Position numbers and translations under genes: made by a program
Source of the DNA: Streptomyces tendae
GTDB lineage: Bacteria > Actinomycetota > Actinomycetes > Streptomycetales > Streptomycetaceae
Assembly (NCBI RefSeq): GCF_014650435.1
Contig: NZ_BMUY01000002.1
Location: forward strand, 434,001-498,000
Direction: 5' to 3'
DNA: 64,000 bases
Part shown: positions 44,564-53,238 of the stretch, one piece after another
Layout: the number at the start of each line of letters is the position of its first letter
Position numbering within the stretch: the first letter of the stretch is position 1
The notes under the pieces: generated by a model
Told to the model about the DNA's origin: nothing
What the model saw: the letters and a program-made list of their open reading frames with translations, nothing else
Database searches by the model: none

Positions 44564-45472
44564 TCAGGTGAGCTGCATCGTCCTCAACAGGGTCAGTCCT
44601 ACGACGACCACGAGGACCAGCGCACAGGTGCCGTACTGGACGAGCGCGCGCCGCTCACGCGGGGCGTGGAGCATGGCGTAGCCGATCACGGCGCCCGCAA
44701 CGAGGCCGCCGACGTGGGCCTGCCAGGAGATGTTGCCCCGGGTGAAGGTAAAGATCAGGCTGATGGCCAGCAGGATGACGACCGGTCGCATGTCGGCGTT
44801 GAGCCGGCGGACGAGCGCGGCGGTGGCACCGAAGAGGCCGAAGATCGCACCCGAGGCGCCGAGGGTGGCCGTGGTGGGTGACTCGAGCAGATAGGCGAGG
44901 ACGCTGCCGGCGAGGCCGGAGACGAGGTAGAGCGCGAGGTAGCGGGCTCTGCCGAGGGCCGCTTCCAGGGGCCCGCCGAGGAACCACAGGCTGATCATGT
45001 TGAAGCCGATGTGCCAGATCTCCTCGTGGGTGAACATCGTGGTCACCAGGCGGTACCACTCGCCCTCCGCGACGCCCTCGGTCGGGACGAAGGGGGCGGG
45101 GGGCCAGCGTCCGATGAGCACCATGTCGCCGAGGAAGGACGACGGAAGTGCCTGGACGGCGATGAACACCGCCACGTTGATCCCGATCAGGATCTTGGTG
45201 ACGAGGTGGGGGTCGGCCGCGACGGTGCCGCCCGGGAGGGTGCGGGGCCGGGAGGCACTCGGGGCGGGGCCGGTGGCCCCCGGTGTGCGGCCCGCCGCGC
45301 AGTCGGGGCAGTGGAAGCCGACGGAGGCGTTGACCATGCAGTCGGTGCAGATGGGGCGTTCGCAGCGGGTGCAGCGGATGCCGGTCTCGCGGTCGGGGTG
45401 GCGATAGCAGCCGGGCAGGCTGTGGGCTCCCGGCGAGCCGGCGTCCGGTGGGCCGGCGGCCGCGTGGTCCAT
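44564..45472 (-). CDS. Rhomboid-family intramembrane serine protease with N-terminal zinc-finger region
   Basis: A 302-residue protein. Residues about 20-58 hold Cys/His pairs (CYRHPDRETGIRCTRCERPI, CTDCMVNASVGFHCPDC), a B-box or zinc-ribbon-like metal site. Six or seven spans follow. Rhomboid motifs are HIGFNMISLWFLGGPLE, the catalytic Ser in LGASGAIFGLFGA, and the catalytic His in WQAHVGGLVAG. It should cleave membrane proteins within their spans. The ATG at 45472 follows GAGGGGA. The conserved location next to the peptidyl-prolyl isomerase matches other actinomycetes. Confidence 0.9.
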   Translation of the reverse strand: MDHAAAGPPDAGSPGAHSLPGCYRHPDRETGIRCTRCERPICTDCMVNASVGFHCPDCAAGRTPGATGPAPSASRPRTLPGGTVAADPHLVTKILIGINVAVFIAVQALPSSFLGDMVLIGRWPPAPFVPTEGVAEGEWYRLVTTMFTHEEIWHIGFNMISLWFLGGPLEAALGRARYLALYLVSGLAGSVLAYLLESPTTATLGASGAIFGLFGATAALVRRLNADMRPVVILLAISLIFTFTRGNISWQAHVGGLVAGAVIGYAMLHAPRERRALVQYGTCALVLVVVVGLTLLRTMQLT

Positions 45473-45517
45473 GGCATCCCCTCGGTCGTCCCTGCGGGCG
45501 GTGTGTGCAGATGCACC

Positions 45518-45547
45518 GCCCCGCCCTTCTCTACGGATGGGCGGGGC
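45518..45547 (-). terminator. Hairpin downstream of the peptidyl-prolyl isomerase gene
   Basis: 9-bp GC-only stem (GCCCCGCCC / GGGCGGGGC) with a 12-nt loop, 29 nt past the isomerase stop on the minus strand. Confidence 0.6.
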
Positions 45548-45576
45548 GTTTGGTTCCTGCCCGGTGTACGGGGCTC

Positions 45577-46110
45577 TCAGGCGTTGCGCGTCTCCACGAC
45601 GACCGATTCGATGACGATGTCGGTCAGGGGGCGCTCGGTGCGGGGGTTGGTCCGGGCTGCCGCGATGGTGTCGACGACCTTCTGGCTGGCCGCGTCGGTC
45701 ACCTCGCCGAAGATCGTGTGCTTGCGGTTCAGCCAGGTCGTCGGGGAGACGGTGATGAAGAACTGCGAGCCGTTGGTGCCCGGGCCGGCGTTGGCCATGG
45801 CCATCAGGTAGGGCTTGTCGAAGGCGAGGTCGGGGTGGAACTCGTCCGGGAACTGGTAGCCGGGGTCGCCGGTGCCGTTGCCCAGCGGATCGCCGCCCTG
45901 GATCATGAAGCCGCTGAGGACCCGGTGGAAGACGGTGCCGTCGTAGAGCCTGGCCGTGGACTTCTCGCCGGTGGCCGGGTGGGTCCACTCCCGTTCGCCG
46001 CGGGCGAGCTCGACGAAGTTCTTGACGGTCCTGGGCGCGTGGTTCGGCAGCAGCCGGACCTCGATGTCACCTTGGTTGGTCTTCAGGGTGGCGTAGAGCT
46101 GCTCGGCCAC
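45577..46110 (-). CDS. Cyclophilin-type peptidyl-prolyl cis-trans isomerase
   Basis: A 177-residue cytoplasmic cyclophilin. Active-site blocks are YDGTVFHRVLSGFMIQGGDP, GPGTNGSQFFITV, WLNRKHTIFGEVTD and NFVELARGE. No signal peptide is present. The GTG at 46110 has GGGAAGG upstream. Equivalent to PpiA of the gyrA-crgA region in mycobacteria. Confidence 0.92.
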   Translation of the reverse strand: MAEQLYATLKTNQGDIEVRLLPNHAPRTVKNFVELARGEREWTHPATGEKSTARLYDGTVFHRVLSGFMIQGGDPLGNGTGDPGYQFPDEFHPDLAFDKPYLMAMANAGPGTNGSQFFITVSPTTWLNRKHTIFGEVTDAASQKVVDTIAAARTNPRTERPLTDIVIESVVVETRNA

Positions 46111-46430
46111 GATGTGCCTTCCCTCGTCCTGTTGTGCGCACCGATCCTCGCACGGTCGGGGGTGCGTTCGTCGCTCATACCGCTGGGTCACGAGCATGCG
46201 GCGCCGATACGTGGCATCGTCGGGGACAGGCGCGTGTTGCCCGGCATTCATCCGTTATTGATGTCGATCAGTGCTTGTTCGCAACTTCATCACTACTTGT
46301 CCCAGAGGCCACGGCGGCATCGCCCGTGACCCGGATGCCCGCCCTCGCATGCCTGGCGGTGCGTCCCCAGGCATGATCCGTAAAAGGGTGGAAAGTCGAA
46401 TTACCGTACGCCACCGAGGAGGAGGAACCC
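46111..46430. promoter_or_regulatory. Divergent intergenic region
   Basis: 320 bp between the isomerase gene and the DUF5324 gene. It contains promoters for both but no recognisable RNA, repeat or strong hairpin. Confidence 0.4.
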
Positions 46431-47132
46431 GTGACCCGCATCGACAGCGTGCGCGCCGCGACCGGTTCGGCGAAGGACAGCGTGCTGCACGCCGCGGAAG
46501 TGGTGGCGCCCTACGCCGACACGGCCAAGGACAGGGCCGCTCACTATGCACAGGAGGCGCGCGTACGGCTGGCGCCCAAGGTGTCCCAGGCCACGTGCCA
46601 GGCGCGTCAGCAGTACGGCACGCATGTCGCGCCGCGGCTGGAACAGGCTCGTACGCATGTGCCGCCGAAGATGGACGCGGCCGCGCAGGAGGCCGCGATC
46701 CGTACGCGTCTGGCCGCCAGGCAGGCGGCCGACTATTCCCGACCGAGGATCGAGCAGGCGGTGGCCGCGGCCGGTCCCGTGCGCGAAGAGGCCACGGCGC
46801 GTGGTGCCGCCGCGCTGGCCGCACTGCGTGGTCAGGTCACGGCCAAGGAGATCCAGCGGCTGACGCGCAAGCACCAGCGCCGGGCCAGGGCCGGCCGGGT
46901 CGCCAAGGTCTTCGCGGTGGTCGGCATCGTCGCGGGCGGCGCCTTCGCCGCCTGGAAGTGGTGGGACAAGCAGGCCAACCCGGACTGGCTGGTGGAGCCG
47001 CCGGAGGCGACGGAGGTTCCCGAGTCGGGTCGGCTGACGTCCGTGGACGGTACCGGCGAGGCGATCCTCGATCCCGAGGTGCAGGCCAAGCAGGCCCAGG
47101 AGGAGGCGGCGGAGGGCGACGAGCCCCGCTGA
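46431..47132 (+). CDS. DUF5324-family membrane protein
   Basis: A 233-residue Streptomyces protein. Residues 1-155 form long amphipathic helices rich in Ala, Arg and Gln with repeated DSV, AHYAQEARVRLAP and RTRLAARQAAD-like stretches. A short span (VFAVVGIVAGGAFAAWKWW) and an acidic tail (QAQEEAAEGDEPR) follow. I assign it to DUF5324 by overall layout; function unknown. The GTG start follows GAGGAGGAGG. It ends before a very strong terminator beside a parS site. Confidence 0.8.
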   Translation: MTRIDSVRAATGSAKDSVLHAAEVVAPYADTAKDRAAHYAQEARVRLAPKVSQATCQARQQYGTHVAPRLEQARTHVPPKMDAAAQEAAIRTRLAARQAADYSRPRIEQAVAAAGPVREEATARGAAALAALRGQVTAKEIQRLTRKHQRRARAGRVAKVFAVVGIVAGGAFAAWKWWDKQANPDWLVEPPEATEVPESGRLTSVDGTGEAILDPEVQAKQAQEEAAEGDEPR

Positions 47133-47171
47133 TCGCCGCTCGACGTACTAGTACCGGCCACTGCTTCTTAC

Positions 47172-47212
47172 CGCCGCGGGGCGGGAGACCCTGAGTCTCC
47201 CGCCCCGCGGCG
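47172..47212. terminator. Strong bidirectional terminator
   Basis: Perfect 18-bp stem (CGCCGCGGGGCGGGAGAC and its complement) with loop CCTGA, between the convergent DUF5324 and uppS genes. Confidence 0.9.
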
Positions 47213-47214
47213 AT

Positions 47215-47228
47215 GTTTCACGTGAAAC
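47215..47228. other. parS site (ParB-binding centromere sequence)
   Basis: A second perfect GTTTCACGTGAAAC, 2 bp from the terminator stem and 5 bp from the uppS stop codon, in a convergent intergenic gap. Confidence 0.92.
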
Positions 47229-47233
47229 GGCGC

Positions 47234-48010
47234 TCAGCGGCCGTAGCGGCGTTCCCTGAGGGAGTAGGAGCGCAGGGCGCGCAGGAAGTCGATCTCACGG
47301 AAGTCCGGCCAGTAGGTCTCGCAGAAGTGGACCTCTGCATAGGCGGACTGCCAGAGCAGGAATCCGGAGAGCCGCTGCTCGCCGGAGGTGCGGATGATGA
47401 GGTCGGACTCGGACCGTGTCTTGGAGTACAGGTGCTTGGAGATGTGCTCCATGGTGAAGGTCTCGATGAACTCGTCGATGTCGCCGCCCTGGGAGCTGTG
47501 CTCGGTCAGGGCGGAGCGCACGGCGTCGACGATCTCGCGTCTGCCTCCGTAGCCCACGGCGACGTCGACCTTGGTGCCGCCCTTGCGGCCCTGGGTGGCG
47601 GCGGTGGCGGTCTTGAGGCGGCTCGCCGACTCCGCGGGCAGCAGGTCCAGTGCGCCGACGGCCTCGACGGGCCAGGGGTTGCCCGGCGCGGCCAGCTGCT
47701 CGACGACCTCGGCGATGATGTCGATGAGGGGGTTCAGCTGCTCTTCGGGCCGGGCGAGGTTGTCGTCGGAGAGCATGAACAGGGTGACGTGCTCGATCTG
47801 CGCGGAGTCGCACCAGCGCAGGAAGTCCAGCACCTTCGCACCGCCGGCCCGGTAGCCCTCGCGGGGGTCGTCGATGCCGGACATCTTGGCCCACCGGCGG
47901 TTGCCGTCGAGCATGATGCCGATGTGCTGGGGGCGTGGGCGTCCTTCCAACTCCCTGACCAGCCGCTTCCTGTAGAGCGCGTCGAGAGCGGCTCGTACCT
48001 TCGCCCGCAT
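47234..48010 (-). CDS. uppS: Isoprenyl transferase / undecaprenyl-type diphosphate synthase
   Basis: A 258-residue cis-prenyltransferase that builds the polyprenyl carrier lipid for cell-wall synthesis. The catalytic Asp35 lies in IGIMLDGNRRWAK. Other blocks are LFMLSDDNLARPEEQL, VGYGGRREIVDAV, DLIIRTSGEQRLSGFLLWQ and AEVHFCETYWPDF. It starts at ATG 48010 with GGAAGGGG. Chain length (C50 or C55) cannot be told; the name is generic. Confidence 0.92.
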   Translation of the reverse strand: MRAKVRAALDALYRKRLVRELEGRPRPQHIGIMLDGNRRWAKMSGIDDPREGYRAGGAKVLDFLRWCDSAQIEHVTLFMLSDDNLARPEEQLNPLIDIIAEVVEQLAAPGNPWPVEAVGALDLLPAESASRLKTATAATQGRKGGTKVDVAVGYGGRREIVDAVRSALTEHSSQGGDIDEFIETFTMEHISKHLYSKTRSESDLIIRTSGEQRLSGFLLWQSAYAEVHFCETYWPDFREIDFLRALRSYSLRERRYGR

Positions 48011-48014
48011 GGTC

Positions 48015-48218
48015 TTACCCCTTCCACCTCGTCGGTAGCGACCGGACGGCTCCGACGGCGATGAGCCACGTGGCACCGCCCCGCAGGGGTGTGGCGCTGA
48101 TGCCCTGTGGGGTGACGATATCAAGAGCAGACAGCGCCGCCGGGGCGCCGAGAGGGGCCCGTCCGTGCGCCGCATCATGCGGCGGCGCGGGCGCCGGGGC
48201 GTTGTTCCACGTGCTCAA
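48015..48218 (-). CDS. Possible small ORF just upstream of uppS
   Basis: A 67-codon frame starting at TTG 48218 with GGAGGGAAAGGG upstream and ending 4 nt before the uppS start. The composition looks coding in its second half, with a mildly hydrophobic stretch (ATWLIAVGAV). It could be a leader peptide coupled to uppS translation or simply untranslated leader. I recognise no family. Confidence 0.3.
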   Translation of the reverse strand: MSTWNNAPAPAPPHDAAHGRAPLGAPAALSALDIVTPQGISATPLRGGATWLIAVGAVRSLPTRWKG

Positions 48219-48363
48219 CTGGCCCTTTCCCTCCGGTTGTTGTTGATCACCCGGCCGGTGCGGGCGATGCGGGGCACGGTGCTAGGGCGACGACGGTGAG
48301 CAACCTCTCCGTCCGCCGGGGCACGCGCCGCGGGACCGCTGCGCACCGCCTGGCGAGAACAGA

Positions 48364-48399
48364 ACACCTCCGACCCGTGTTTCCGCAGGTCGGAGGTGT
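48364..48399 (-). terminator. tRNA-Ala terminator
   Basis: Perfect 12-bp stem (ACACCTCCGACC and its complement) with a 12-nt loop, 9 nt beyond the tRNA 3' end. Confidence 0.8.
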
Positions 48400-48408
48400 A
48401 CTTGACGG

Positions 48409-48481
48409 TGGAGCCTAGGGGAGTCGAACCCCTGACATCTGCCATGCAAAGACAGCGCTCTACCAACTGAGCTAAGGCCCC
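48409..48481 (-). tRNA. tRNA-Ala (TGC)
   Basis: A 73-nt cloverleaf with acceptor GGGGCCT pairing AGGCTCC, D-loop AGTTGGTAGAGC, anticodon TGC at 48448-48446, T-loop GTTCGACTC and discriminator A. The CCA end is not encoded (CCG follows). Confidence 0.95.
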
Positions 48482-48661
48482 TCGTGAGGCGCCGCCGGTC
48501 CTTGTGCCACGGACCGTCGGGCGCCGGGGACCAGAGTACCGGGTCGCCCCCCGTATCTCACAAATGATTGGGGGTCCCGGGGAACGACCACGCTCCGTAA
48601 GATGCTCGGCGTGGTTCGCTGGAGCGAACTGCGGTTTTTGGGGAAGCGATGGGGAGACGCA

Positions 48662-49210
48662 ATGGACGCCGCACAGCAGGAAGCCACCGCAAGAGCGCGG
48701 GAACTGCAGCGGAACTGGTACGGGGAGCCGCTGGGGGCGCTCTTCCGCAGGCTTATCGATGATCTCGGTCTCAACCAGGCTCGTCTCGCGGGGGTACTGG
48801 GGCTGTCCGCACCGATGCTGTCGCAGCTGATGAGCGGCCAGCGGGCGAAGATCGGCAATCCCGCGGTGGTCCAGCGGGTCCAGCTGCTGCAGGACCTGGC
48901 GGGGCAGGTCGCCGACGGCAGTGTGAGCGCGGCCGAGGCGACGGAGCGCATGGACGAGATCAAGAAGTCGCAGGGGGGCTCGGTGCTCAGCAACACCACG
49001 ACGACCACGAGCAGTTCGGGCGCGCCCACAGTCAAGCGGGTGGTCCGTGAGATCCAGTCGCTGCTGCGCTCGGTGGCGGCCGCGGGCGACATCATCGACG
49101 CGGCGGACGCCCTCTCCTCCTCGCATCCGGAGCTGGCGGAGTTCCTGCGGGTGTACGGCGCGGGCCGCACCTCGGACGCGGTCGCGCACTACCAGTCCCA
49201 CCAGAACTGA
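48662..49210 (+). CDS. Helix-turn-helix DNA-binding protein
   Basis: A 182-residue protein. The N-terminal third has an XRE-like helix-turn-helix (LIDDLGLNQARLAGVLGLSA then MLSQLMSGQRAKIG). A Thr/Ser-rich linker (NTTTTTSSSG) leads to a helical C-terminal domain (VVREIQSLLRSVAAAGDIID and HPELAEFLRVYGAGR). This architecture is widespread in Streptomyces, role unknown. The ATG at 48662 has GGGGAG; an upstream ATG at 48602 lacks a site. It precedes the kinase gene by 86 nt and may be co-transcribed. Confidence 0.82.
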   Translation: MDAAQQEATARARELQRNWYGEPLGALFRRLIDDLGLNQARLAGVLGLSAPMLSQLMSGQRAKIGNPAVVQRVQLLQDLAGQVADGSVSAAEATERMDEIKKSQGGSVLSNTTTTTSSSGAPTVKRVVREIQSLLRSVAAAGDIIDAADALSSSHPELAEFLRVYGAGRTSDAVAHYQSHQN

Positions 49211-49296
49211 TCCCGTGGGTCCGGTCGCCGAGGGGGTCGGCGGCCGGGCCGGCGGGAGTGGCGCGACAGGTCCCAGGGGAGGAGCGGCGCACAGCC

Positions 49297-51225
49297 ATGG
49301 GTGAGGTCTTCGCGGGCCGTTACGAGCTGGTCGACCCGATCGGCCGGGGCGGGGTGGGTGCCGTCTGGCGCGCCTGGGACCACCGGCGCAGGCGTTATGT
49401 GGCCGCGAAGGTGCTGCAGCAGCGGGACGCGCACTCGCTGCTGCGGTTCGTCCGCGAGCAGGCGCTGCGGATCGATCACCCCCATGTGCTGGCGCCGGCG
49501 AGCTGGGCCGCGGACGACGACCAGGTCCTGTTCACGATGGACCTGGTCACGGGCGGTTCGCTGGTCCACCTGGTCGGGGACTACGGTCCCCTGCCGCCCG
49601 ACTTCGTGTGCACGCTGCTCGACCAGCTCCTGTCGGGGCTGGCCGCGGTGCACGGGGAGGGTGTGGTGCACCGTGACATCAAGCCCGCCAACCTGCTCCT
49701 CGAGGCGACGGGGACGGGCCGTCCGCGCCTCAGGCTGTCCGACTTCGGCATCGCGATGCGGCTGGGTGAGCCGCGGCTGACGGAGACCAACCTCGTGGTG
49801 GGGACGCCGGGTTACCTGGCGCCGGAGCAGATGATGGGCGCGGAGCCGGACTTCCCGGCGGACCTGTTCGCGGTGGGTCTGGTCGCCCTGTACCTGCTGG
49901 AGGGGGCCAAGCCGGACGCCAAGACACTCGTGCAGCACTTCGCCGAGCACGGTACGCCGCCCGCGCCGCGGGGGATGTCCGAGCCGTTGTGGCAGGTCGT
50001 GGCGACGCTGCTGCAGCCGGACCCGTCGGCGCGGTTCCGTACCGCGACGGGGGCGCGCAAGGCGCTGGCCGCGGCGGTGGAGCTGCTGCCGGAGCCCGGA
50101 CCCGACGACGAGCTGATCGAGATCTTCGACCAAGTGGGCCCGCTGCCGCCGGGGTTCGGCCCCGAGGGCCCGCTCAAGAGGGCCTCCGGCGTGGACGACA
50201 CCCCCACGGACCCCCGCAACCTCCCGACCGACGCCCCCACGGACCCCCGCAACCTCCCGACCGACGCCCCCACGGGCCCTCGCCACCTCCCGGCCGACGC
50301 CTCCACGGGCCCTCGCCACCTCCCGGGCGACGCGACCCCGTCCCCGTACGCCACCCCGCCGACGCCCTCCTGGTCGGCCACGCCCCCGCCCGACCGGTCC
50401 CCGACCGGGGCCGGGACACCCTCCACCCCGCCCACGCCGGCTACCGGCACACCGCCCGACCGGAACCACCCGTCGCCCATCGCCCCGGGTTCGACAGCCC
50501 CGCCCGCACCGCCGACCGGCCCGCCAGCCGACCGGCACCGCATGTCGCCCGCCTCCCCGGACCCGGCGCCCGCACCACCACAGGTACCGCCGACGGCGAC
50601 CGGCACGCCCACCCCCCACAGCTGGTCACCATCCGCCCCGCCCGCACCACCGAGCGGCCCCACCGGGCACACGCCCTCGTCCGGGCAGGGCTGGACGCCC
50701 TCCGTCCCCGCCGCGTCGCCGTCGGCGTCCGGTCCGGCGCACCCGGACCCGGGCGGCATGCCGTCGGCGGAGGTTCCCGGGGCCGAGCGGGACGGGGCCA
50801 TGTCGGAGACCGGCAGTTTCCACCTGCCGCCCCCGCAGCCGACCACCACCTCGCAGTCGACCTCGGCAGCCGACCCGGCGCAACCGCCCACGCAGCAGCG
50901 GGCGTTCACGGACACACCGCAGCACCTGCCACACCACCTGCTGCCACAGCCCCAGTCGCAGAACTCGCCGCCGGACGGCGCGCCGTACCGGGCGCCGCAC
51001 GGGCCGCCGCTCCCCGCCCAGGCCCTCGCGCCGTCCCCGCCCCAGCGCGCCGACGTCCCCACCGCCGCGTACACCGCACGGAACCCGCGGTCCGCCCCTC
51101 CCGCCCAGCACCGCGGGGCACGGCGGCGCCGCCGTCCCGGTCCCCCGGCCCGGGTGGCCGTGCCGCTGCTGCTGTTGGCGCTGGCCTGCTACGCCGTGGG
51201 GTTCTGGGCGCTGACCCGTATCTGA
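49297..51225 (+). CDS. Ser/Thr protein kinase with long Pro/Thr-rich tail and C-terminal membrane anchor
   Basis: A 642-residue kinase. Kinase domain at residues about 8-270: glycine loop GRGGVGAVW, Lys in VAAKVL, HRDIKPANLLL, LSDFGIAMRL, and GTPGYLAPEQ. Some 340 residues of disordered Pro/Ser/Thr/Gln-rich sequence follow, containing four 11-residue tandem repeats. One span at the very C-terminus (VAVPLLLLALACYAVGFWAL) then ends in RI, so the kinase is tail-anchored with no extracellular sensor. The Thr-rich linker could be its own phosphorylation target. Start at ATG 49297 after GGGGAGGAG. Confidence 0.88.
   Translation: MGEVFAGRYELVDPIGRGGVGAVWRAWDHRRRRYVAAKVLQQRDAHSLLRFVREQALRIDHPHVLAPASWAADDDQVLFTMDLVTGGSLVHLVGDYGPLPPDFVCTLLDQLLSGLAAVHGEGVVHRDIKPANLLLEATGTGRPRLRLSDFGIAMRLGEPRLTETNLVVGTPGYLAPEQMMGAEPDFPADLFAVGLVALYLLEGAKPDAKTLVQHFAEHGTPPAPRGMSEPLWQVVATLLQPDPSARFRTATGARKALAAAVELLPEPGPDDELIEIFDQVGPLPPGFGPEGPLKRASGVDDTPTDPRNLPTDAPTDPRNLPTDAPTGPRHLPADASTGPRHLPGDATPSPYATPPTPSWSATPPPDRSPTGAGTPSTPPTPATGTPPDRNHPSPIAPGSTAPPAPPTGPPADRHRMSPASPDPAPAPPQVPPTATGTPTPHSWSPSAPPAPPSGPTGHTPSSGQGWTPSVPAASPSASGPAHPDPGGMPSAEVPGAERDGAMSETGSFHLPPPQPTTTSQSTSAADPAQPPTQQRAFTDTPQHLPHHLLPQPQSQNSPPDGAPYRAPHGPPLPAQALAPSPPQRADVPTAAYTARNPRSAPPAQHRGARRRRRPGPPARVAVPLLLLALACYAVGFWALTRI
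50206..50337 (+). repeat. Four tandem 33-bp repeats inside the kinase gene
   Basis: Four in-frame copies encoding TDPRNLPTDAP, TDPRNLPTDAP, TGPRHLPADAS and TGPRHLPGDAT. The first two are almost identical in DNA, as are the last two, suggesting stepwise duplication and likely copy-number variation. Confidence 0.88.
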
Positions 51226-51245
51226 GTCCGGCGCCGGAAGGGGGC

Positions 51246-52607
51246 CTAGGCCCGGCGTCGGGCCGTCGCCGTCCACACGGCCAGGCCGAGGAGCAGCAGG
51301 CTGCCGGTGCCGATCCCGCCGACGGCGACCGCCTTCATGGCGAGGTCTTCGTCCGCACCACCCGTGGACCCGCTCGCGGGCGCGGCCGCCCGGTCCTGCG
51401 CGGAGACCTCGAAGAGGCCCTTCGGCCTGGACTCCCCCGCGTAGCCGGGGCCGCTGTCCGCCGTTCCGCCGAGCCGCACGCGCAGCGTCAAGGCGAACGG
51501 GCCCTGGCCGAAGTCGTCGGCCACCTGCGCCGCGAGGTGGACCACGAGGTAGTAGTCACCGGCGAACCGCAGCGCGCCGACCTGCCCGGCGGTGGCGTAC
51601 CGGTTGGGGTACGCCACGGGCGGCAGGGGGGCGAGGCCGACACTGGTCCGGCGTCCGGTGTAGCCCCTGGCGGCGTCGTCCACCTCGCCGCGCACGGGGT
51701 TGTGCAGGGCCAGCCGCAGGGCCCCGGTGGCATAGCCGGAGGCGTCCGCGGACCCGGCGAGTTCTGCGGTGGCGGACACCTGGCGGCCCCAGTCGACCGG
51801 CACCTTGTAGTAAAGGGTCTCCCCGGGCCGGATGTCGTCGCGCCAGACGCCCTGCCCGACGGGGGTGGCGTGGGCGAAGCCGTTGCCGCCCGGCCGACGT
51901 TCCGGCTCGCCGGCGAGCGGTTCGGGCGAGGCGGAGTCCCACGTCTCGGGCGCCTTGGTGGCGCCGCCCTGCCGCGGGCGGGGTTCGGCGGCGGCGGTGA
52001 TCTCCAGGTCCCAGTCGTCCGGCGGGGAGTCCTGGGGGCGGGTCCGCTCGACGCCGACGTAGTAGGTGCCGGGGTCCTGGCACCGGTTGGCGCCGGGGTC
52101 GATCTCGCGCATGCCCCAGGCGGTGACCGGGCGCGGGCTGCGGGCGGCGCCGAAGGTCGTGCTCTGCACCGAGCACGAGCCGCCGTCGGCGTCCTGCACG
52201 GAGACCCGGATGCCGTCGACGGCGGTGACCTCGCCGTCGGCACCGGGTACCGCGGTGACGGAGACGTAGGCGTCGGAGGCGTCGTCGAGGTCGAGGCGGT
52301 AGTAGAGGACACCGTTCCTCGGCAGGGTGCTGCGGTACGTGGAGCCGGCCTCCAGCGGTTCGGCGCCCGCGGTGGTGCTCGCGCCCGCGACCCGCACGGC
52401 GTCGTCGGCGAAGTCGTACCCGGCGGTGGCACCGGCCGTGCTGCCGAGGTCGCCGGTGGCCAGGGCCGTGGCCCCGGGCAGGGCAGCGGTCGTCATCAGT
52501 ACGGCCGCCAGCACGGCCAACCGCGCGGGCACCGTCGGCCGCACGGACACCGTCGGCCGCGCCCGCCCCGTTCCGGCGCGCCGCCGAGCCGTACACCACC
52601 GTTCCAT
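51246..52607 (-). CDS. Exported protein with signal peptide and C-terminal membrane anchor
   Basis: A 453-residue extracellular protein, family not recognised. The signal peptide (ARLAVLAAVLMTTAALPGATALA) ends near residue 50. The exported part, about 350 residues, looks beta-rich with repeated LYYRLDL, TYYVGVE, LYYKVPV and DYYLVVHL strands like pre-peptidase or sugar-binding sandwiches; two Cys pairs (SCSVQ, NRCQDP) could form a disulfide. A Gly/Ser linker leads to a final span (GTGSLLLLGLAVWTA) and RRRA. It converges with the tail-anchored kinase. Start at the ATG at 52607. Confidence 0.72.
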   Translation of the reverse strand: MERWCTARRRAGTGRARPTVSVRPTVPARLAVLAAVLMTTAALPGATALATGDLGSTAGATAGYDFADDAVRVAGASTTAGAEPLEAGSTYRSTLPRNGVLYYRLDLDDASDAYVSVTAVPGADGEVTAVDGIRVSVQDADGGSCSVQSTTFGAARSPRPVTAWGMREIDPGANRCQDPGTYYVGVERTRPQDSPPDDWDLEITAAAEPRPRQGGATKAPETWDSASPEPLAGEPERRPGGNGFAHATPVGQGVWRDDIRPGETLYYKVPVDWGRQVSATAELAGSADASGYATGALRLALHNPVRGEVDDAARGYTGRRTSVGLAPLPPVAYPNRYATAGQVGALRFAGDYYLVVHLAAQVADDFGQGPFALTLRVRLGGTADSGPGYAGESRPKGLFEVSAQDRAAAPASGSTGGADEDLAMKAVAVGGIGTGSLLLLGLAVWTATARRRA

Positions 52608-52715
52608 GACCCGCCACCCCTCGCGCTCACCGGCCCTGTCGCCGCCCGCCCCGAGCCGCCCGCCCCAGCAGCCCAGCCGTCCGCCCCCAGCGGACCGTGC
52701 CCCGTCGGGGCAACA

Positions 52716-52744
52716 CAAAACCCCGACCGTTTGACGGCCGGGGT
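52716..52744 (-). terminator. Terminator of the DLW-39 gene
   Basis: 10-bp stem with one mismatch (ACCCCGGCCG / CGGTCGGGGT on the minus strand) followed by TTTTG, 28 nt past the stop. Confidence 0.7.
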
Positions 52745-52771
52745 CTGCTCAGGACCGGATGTCGGTCGTTC

Positions 52772-52900
52772 TCACGAACCCGTGGGCACGGAGTCGGTCG
52801 CCTCCGTCCACAGATCCTGCTCGGCGCGATCCGCCTGGATCTGGCGGTACACGAGGAGCCCGCCGATGGCGGCCAGTGCGACCAGGAGAAGCTTCTTCAC
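52772..52900 (-). CDS. DLW-39 family small membrane protein
   Basis: A 42-residue protein: a basic start (VKK), one span (LLLVALAAIGGLLVY), a charged helix and the DLW motif in RAEQDLWTEATD that names the family. GTG start at 52900 with GAGGT upstream. In actinobacteria this tiny gene normally sits near gyrA and the tRNA-Ile/tRNA-Ala genes, which helps place the window near oriC. Confidence 0.88.
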   Translation of the reverse strand: MKKLLLVALAAIGGLLVYRQIQADRAEQDLWTEATDSVPTGS

Positions 52901-53238
52901 CGCGCGACCTCGTCTTTCCTTGGCGTTGGGGACTTCTGGCGCCCGACTATACACACCGGCCGATACCGATCGGTGACCTGCGTCGGCGGTCAACTGCCCG
53001 TCGCCGGGGCCCTTTAGAAGTGGACGAACCCATTCTGATCGGAGGGTGATCACACCCTCACGTGCGGTGACTTTTGCCCGCCTCCCTCCCGTCTGGGCAC
53101 CTTTTCAAGCCCCTTGCGGCTATTCGGGTGGTGTTCATCTGAACATCGACGCGCCACGGGCGTAGGTCCACCACTTCGCGAGCCTCATACACATCATGAG
53201 GAAAGTACGCAAATCGCCCAACCCGAAAGTGAGGGGCC
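52901..53238. promoter_or_regulatory. Divergent intergenic region with short inverted repeat
   Basis: About 340 bp between DLW-39 and a small secreted-protein gene. It holds GAGGGTG-ATCA-CACCCTC at 53042-53059 (7-bp perfect arms), a possible operator or weak terminator. Nothing else stands out. Confidence 0.4.

Noticed and set aside
50206..50337. Repeats as a CRISPR array
   Set aside because: Repeat units are adjacent, in frame and without spacers; they are part of a kinase linker. No CRISPR array was seen in the window.
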